From NCBI RefSeq assembly GCF_900104795.1, contig NZ_FNTG01000002.1, forward strand, positions 248,001 through 312,000: a stretch of DNA of 64,000 nt, read 5' to 3'. This stretch comes from Burkholderia sp. WP9. Its GTDB lineage: Bacteria; Pseudomonadota; Gammaproteobacteria; Burkholderiales; Burkholderiaceae. Of this stretch, positions 62,468 to 64,000 are shown in pieces; positions within the stretch are counted from its first letter, which is position 1, and each line of letters starts with the position of its first letter. A program made the translations under genes and the position numbers. The notes under the pieces are model-generated. The model ran no database searches, was not told the DNA's origin, and saw nothing but the letters and a program-made list of their open reading frames with translations.

Positions 62468-64000
62468 TTCGTTAGCTGCCCATATTCGTACGCGTAATAC
62501 CGCCCATACCTGCGCCCGTAGCCGAGAGCGGTTCGCGGCAGATCATTGAGCAATGCACCTTTCAGTGCAACGCCACCGTGCTGCAATCGCCGAACGGACT
62601 CAACGATCTCGTGCAGTGGGTGCTGCGCATAGCGCAAGGCCAGAAGTGTTGTCCCGGCATGTTTGCCGATAATCGCCGCATCGGTCACGGCGAGGACCGG
62701 CGGACTATCCACGATCACTACGTCGTACGAAGTGCGCAGTTTCTCCAGCAATTCCGAGAATCTCGCGTTTGTCAGCAGCTCGGAGGGATTCGGCGGTACG
62801 GTCCCGGTCGAAATGAAATCCAGACCGGGAAGAACGTCCCGCTGAATAACCTTCTCGAGACTGATCTCACCCAATATGAAGTCACTCACGCCCGGCTCCC
62901 GTGCCAAACCGAAGCAATCGTGCACGTGGCCTCGCCGCAAATCACAATCTATTAGCAGCACCTTTTTACCGGAAGAGGCAAGTATCGTCGCGAGGTTGGC
63001 GACAATGAACGACTTACCCACACTGGGGCTGGGACTCGTGACCATCGCAACGTTATTCTCAGCCTCAAGCATGGCAAACTGAATTGCCGTTCTCAGGCTG
63101 CGCAGACTTTCGACTGCCGTATCGGCAGGATTCTGGTGCGCAAGGATATGAAAGCCTTTTACGCGCTGACGAACGGCATCGTCCAGCGCGCGTTGTTCGT
63201 CGCTGTGCGGAATCGTTGCATAGATGGGCAGGCCAGTGGCGCGCTCAATCGCGTCACCACTCTCGACGCCACCAAAAAACGCCTTCCGCACGAATGCGGT
63301 TGTCACGCCGAAAATCGCGCCCAACACAACGCCCATTGCGATCACCAACGCTTTCTTCGGCTTGATCGGTTCTTCCGAATCCTGCGCAAAATCGACCACA
63401 CGCACGTTACCGACTTTGCCTGCCTTCAGGACACGAAGCTGCTGCGCGCTATTCAGAAGACCCGTGTACAGGTCCGTATCCACAGCGACGTCGCGCATGA
63501 GACGCAATGCGCCCTGCTCCAGGTTGGGCAACCCGGAGATTCTGCCGCCAAGGGACTCTGTCTGACCTTTTGCAGCCGCAATCTGCTTATCAAGCGCGAC
63601 GACACTCGGATGTTCTTCGGTGAAGCGCTGCCTCAACTCGAGACGTCTTTGCTGCAGTTCGAGAAGCGCTGTATTCGAATCGACCGATTGCTGCAATATG
63701 AGCTTCGCTTCCTCGCTCAGATTGACGGTTCCCTTCTCATTTCTGAAGCGGTTGTACTTGGCTTCCGCGTCGTCAAGCTGGCTTTTCAACTGCGGGAGTT
63801 GACGATCGAGAAACTCGATAGTTTGTTGTGCTTCCGCTGATTTCAACGCGACGTTTTGCGTTACGTATTCGCTGGCCACCGCATCCAATATACTCTTCGT
63901 CTTCTTTGGATTGGGTCCATTCAAGGTAACACTGAGGATGCCGGATTGCTTGCCCTTTTCCTCAATCTTGAGATCGTCCTGAAGGTCTTCCACCGCCTGA
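62464..64000 (-). CDS. wzc: Wzc-type polysaccharide co-polymerase and tyrosine autokinase (5' end outside window)
   Basis: Open through the right edge, so at least 511 residues, with the N-terminal Wzz-like part incomplete. Coiled-coil region (SAEAQQTIEFLDRQLPQLKS, LELQQRRLELRQRFTEEHPS), a transmembrane helix (KKALVIAMGVVLGAIFGVTT), then a BY-kinase: Walker A VTSPSPSVGKSF, A' KVLLIDCDLRRG, Walker B YDVVIVDSPPVLAV, and a C-terminal Tyr cluster (YGRRYGRYYAYEYG). It controls chain length and export of group-1-like polymers. First gene of the leftward operon in view. Confidence 0.93.
   Translation of the reverse strand, partial: QAVEDLQDDLKIEEKGKQSGILSVTLNGPNPKKTKSILDAVASEYVTQNVALKSAEAQQTIEFLDRQLPQLKSQLDDAEAKYNRFRNEKGTVNLSEEAKLILQQSVDSNTALLELQQRRLELRQRFTEEHPSVVALDKQIAAAKGQTESLGGRISGLPNLEQGALRLMRDVAVDTDLYTGLLNSAQQLRVLKAGKVGNVRVVDFAQDSEEPIKPKKALVIAMGVVLGAIFGVTTAFVRKAFFGGVESGDAIERATGLPIYATIPHSDEQRALDDAVRQRVKGFHILAHQNPADTAVESLRSLRTAIQFAMLEAENNVAMVTSPSPSVGKSFIVANLATILASSGKKVLLIDCDLRRGHVHDCFGLAREPGVSDFILGEISLEKVIQRDVLPGLDFISTGTVPPNPSELLTNARFSELLEKLRTSYDVVIVDSPPVLAVTDAAIIGKHAGTTLLALRYAQHPLHEIVESVRRLQHGGVALKGALLNDLPRTALGYGRRYGRYYAYEYGQLTK

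Noticed and set aside
1..64000. CRISPR arrays, insertion sequences, prophage or tRNA-linked island
   Set aside because: No direct repeat series, transposase, integrase, phage structural gene or tRNA sequence was recognised anywhere in the window.

Overview
The window looks like a chromosomal stretch of a high-GC betaproteobacterium of the Burkholderia/Paraburkholderia group. Pointers are the GC-rich coding bias, two small secreted DUF4148 proteins, a DUF3331 protein, a classical Gram-negative trimeric porin, a LysM/FecR protein behind an OmpR-type regulator, and a three-subunit molybdenum aldehyde oxidoreductase with a cytochrome c. No rRNA, tRNA, insertion sequence, prophage or CRISPR array was seen. 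This placement is inference from gene content; no search was run.

Layout. 1-6.2 kb (minus): a FecR/LysM protein cut by the left edge, its response regulator, a 0.9 kb non-coding stretch, and a large SWIM-SNF2 helicase. 6.3-9.9 kb: a DeoR-type repressor divergent from an FAD/GcvT dehydrogenase of the sarcosine/dimethylglycine type. 9.9-14.4 kb: a compact putative stress module with cytochrome b561, a membrane-anchored catalase-like peroxidase and a DUF4148 protein on the minus strand, divergent from an anti-sigma-like protein, an ECF sigma factor and a second anti-sigma-like protein. Five sites of the form GGAAT-N16/17-NGTT lie in front of these units and look like one ECF-dependent promoter family. 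14.4-22.3 kb: AraC regulator with a divergent NmrA-type oxidoreductase, ribA, a CBS protein, a second DUF4148 gene, a 3-methyladenine glycosylase, a BON protein and a ChaA-like antiporter.

22.3-30.3 kb: a LysR/GcvA-type regulator, a complete polyamine-type ABC importer (binding protein, two permeases, ATPase) and, directly behind it, a polar-amino-acid-type binding protein with two permeases but no ATPase of its own; a strong bidirectional terminator closes the block. 30.3-34.3 kb (minus): [2Fe-2S] subunit, TAT-exported molybdopterin subunit and tri-heme cytochrome c. 34.7-49.2 kb: mostly single housekeeping or envelope genes (Asp-nucleophile hydrolase, degenerate LytM lipoprotein, DeoR regulator and NUDIX hydrolase, porin, OpgC-like acyltransferase, esterase, AI-2E-type permease, DUF3331, coenzyme-B12-type ribonucleotide reductase).

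49.6-64 kb: surface polysaccharide region. rfbB and rfbA (dTDP-4-keto-6-deoxyglucose supply) run rightward, followed by two unknown envelope-type proteins. Facing them is a tightly coupled leftward operon, mostly with ATGA-type overlaps: Wzc-type tyrosine autokinase (cut by the right edge), GT2, Wzy-like polymerase, Wzx-like flippase, pyruvyl transferase, three GT4 enzymes and a right-handed beta-helix protein. The operon is visibly AT-richer than its flanks, as is common for horizontally exchanged Wzx/Wzy loci.

The most interesting candidate for a little-described system is the ECF/double anti-sigma/catalase-cytochrome b561/DUF4148 module at 9.9-14.4 kb, because the promoter pattern ties all four transcription units together.
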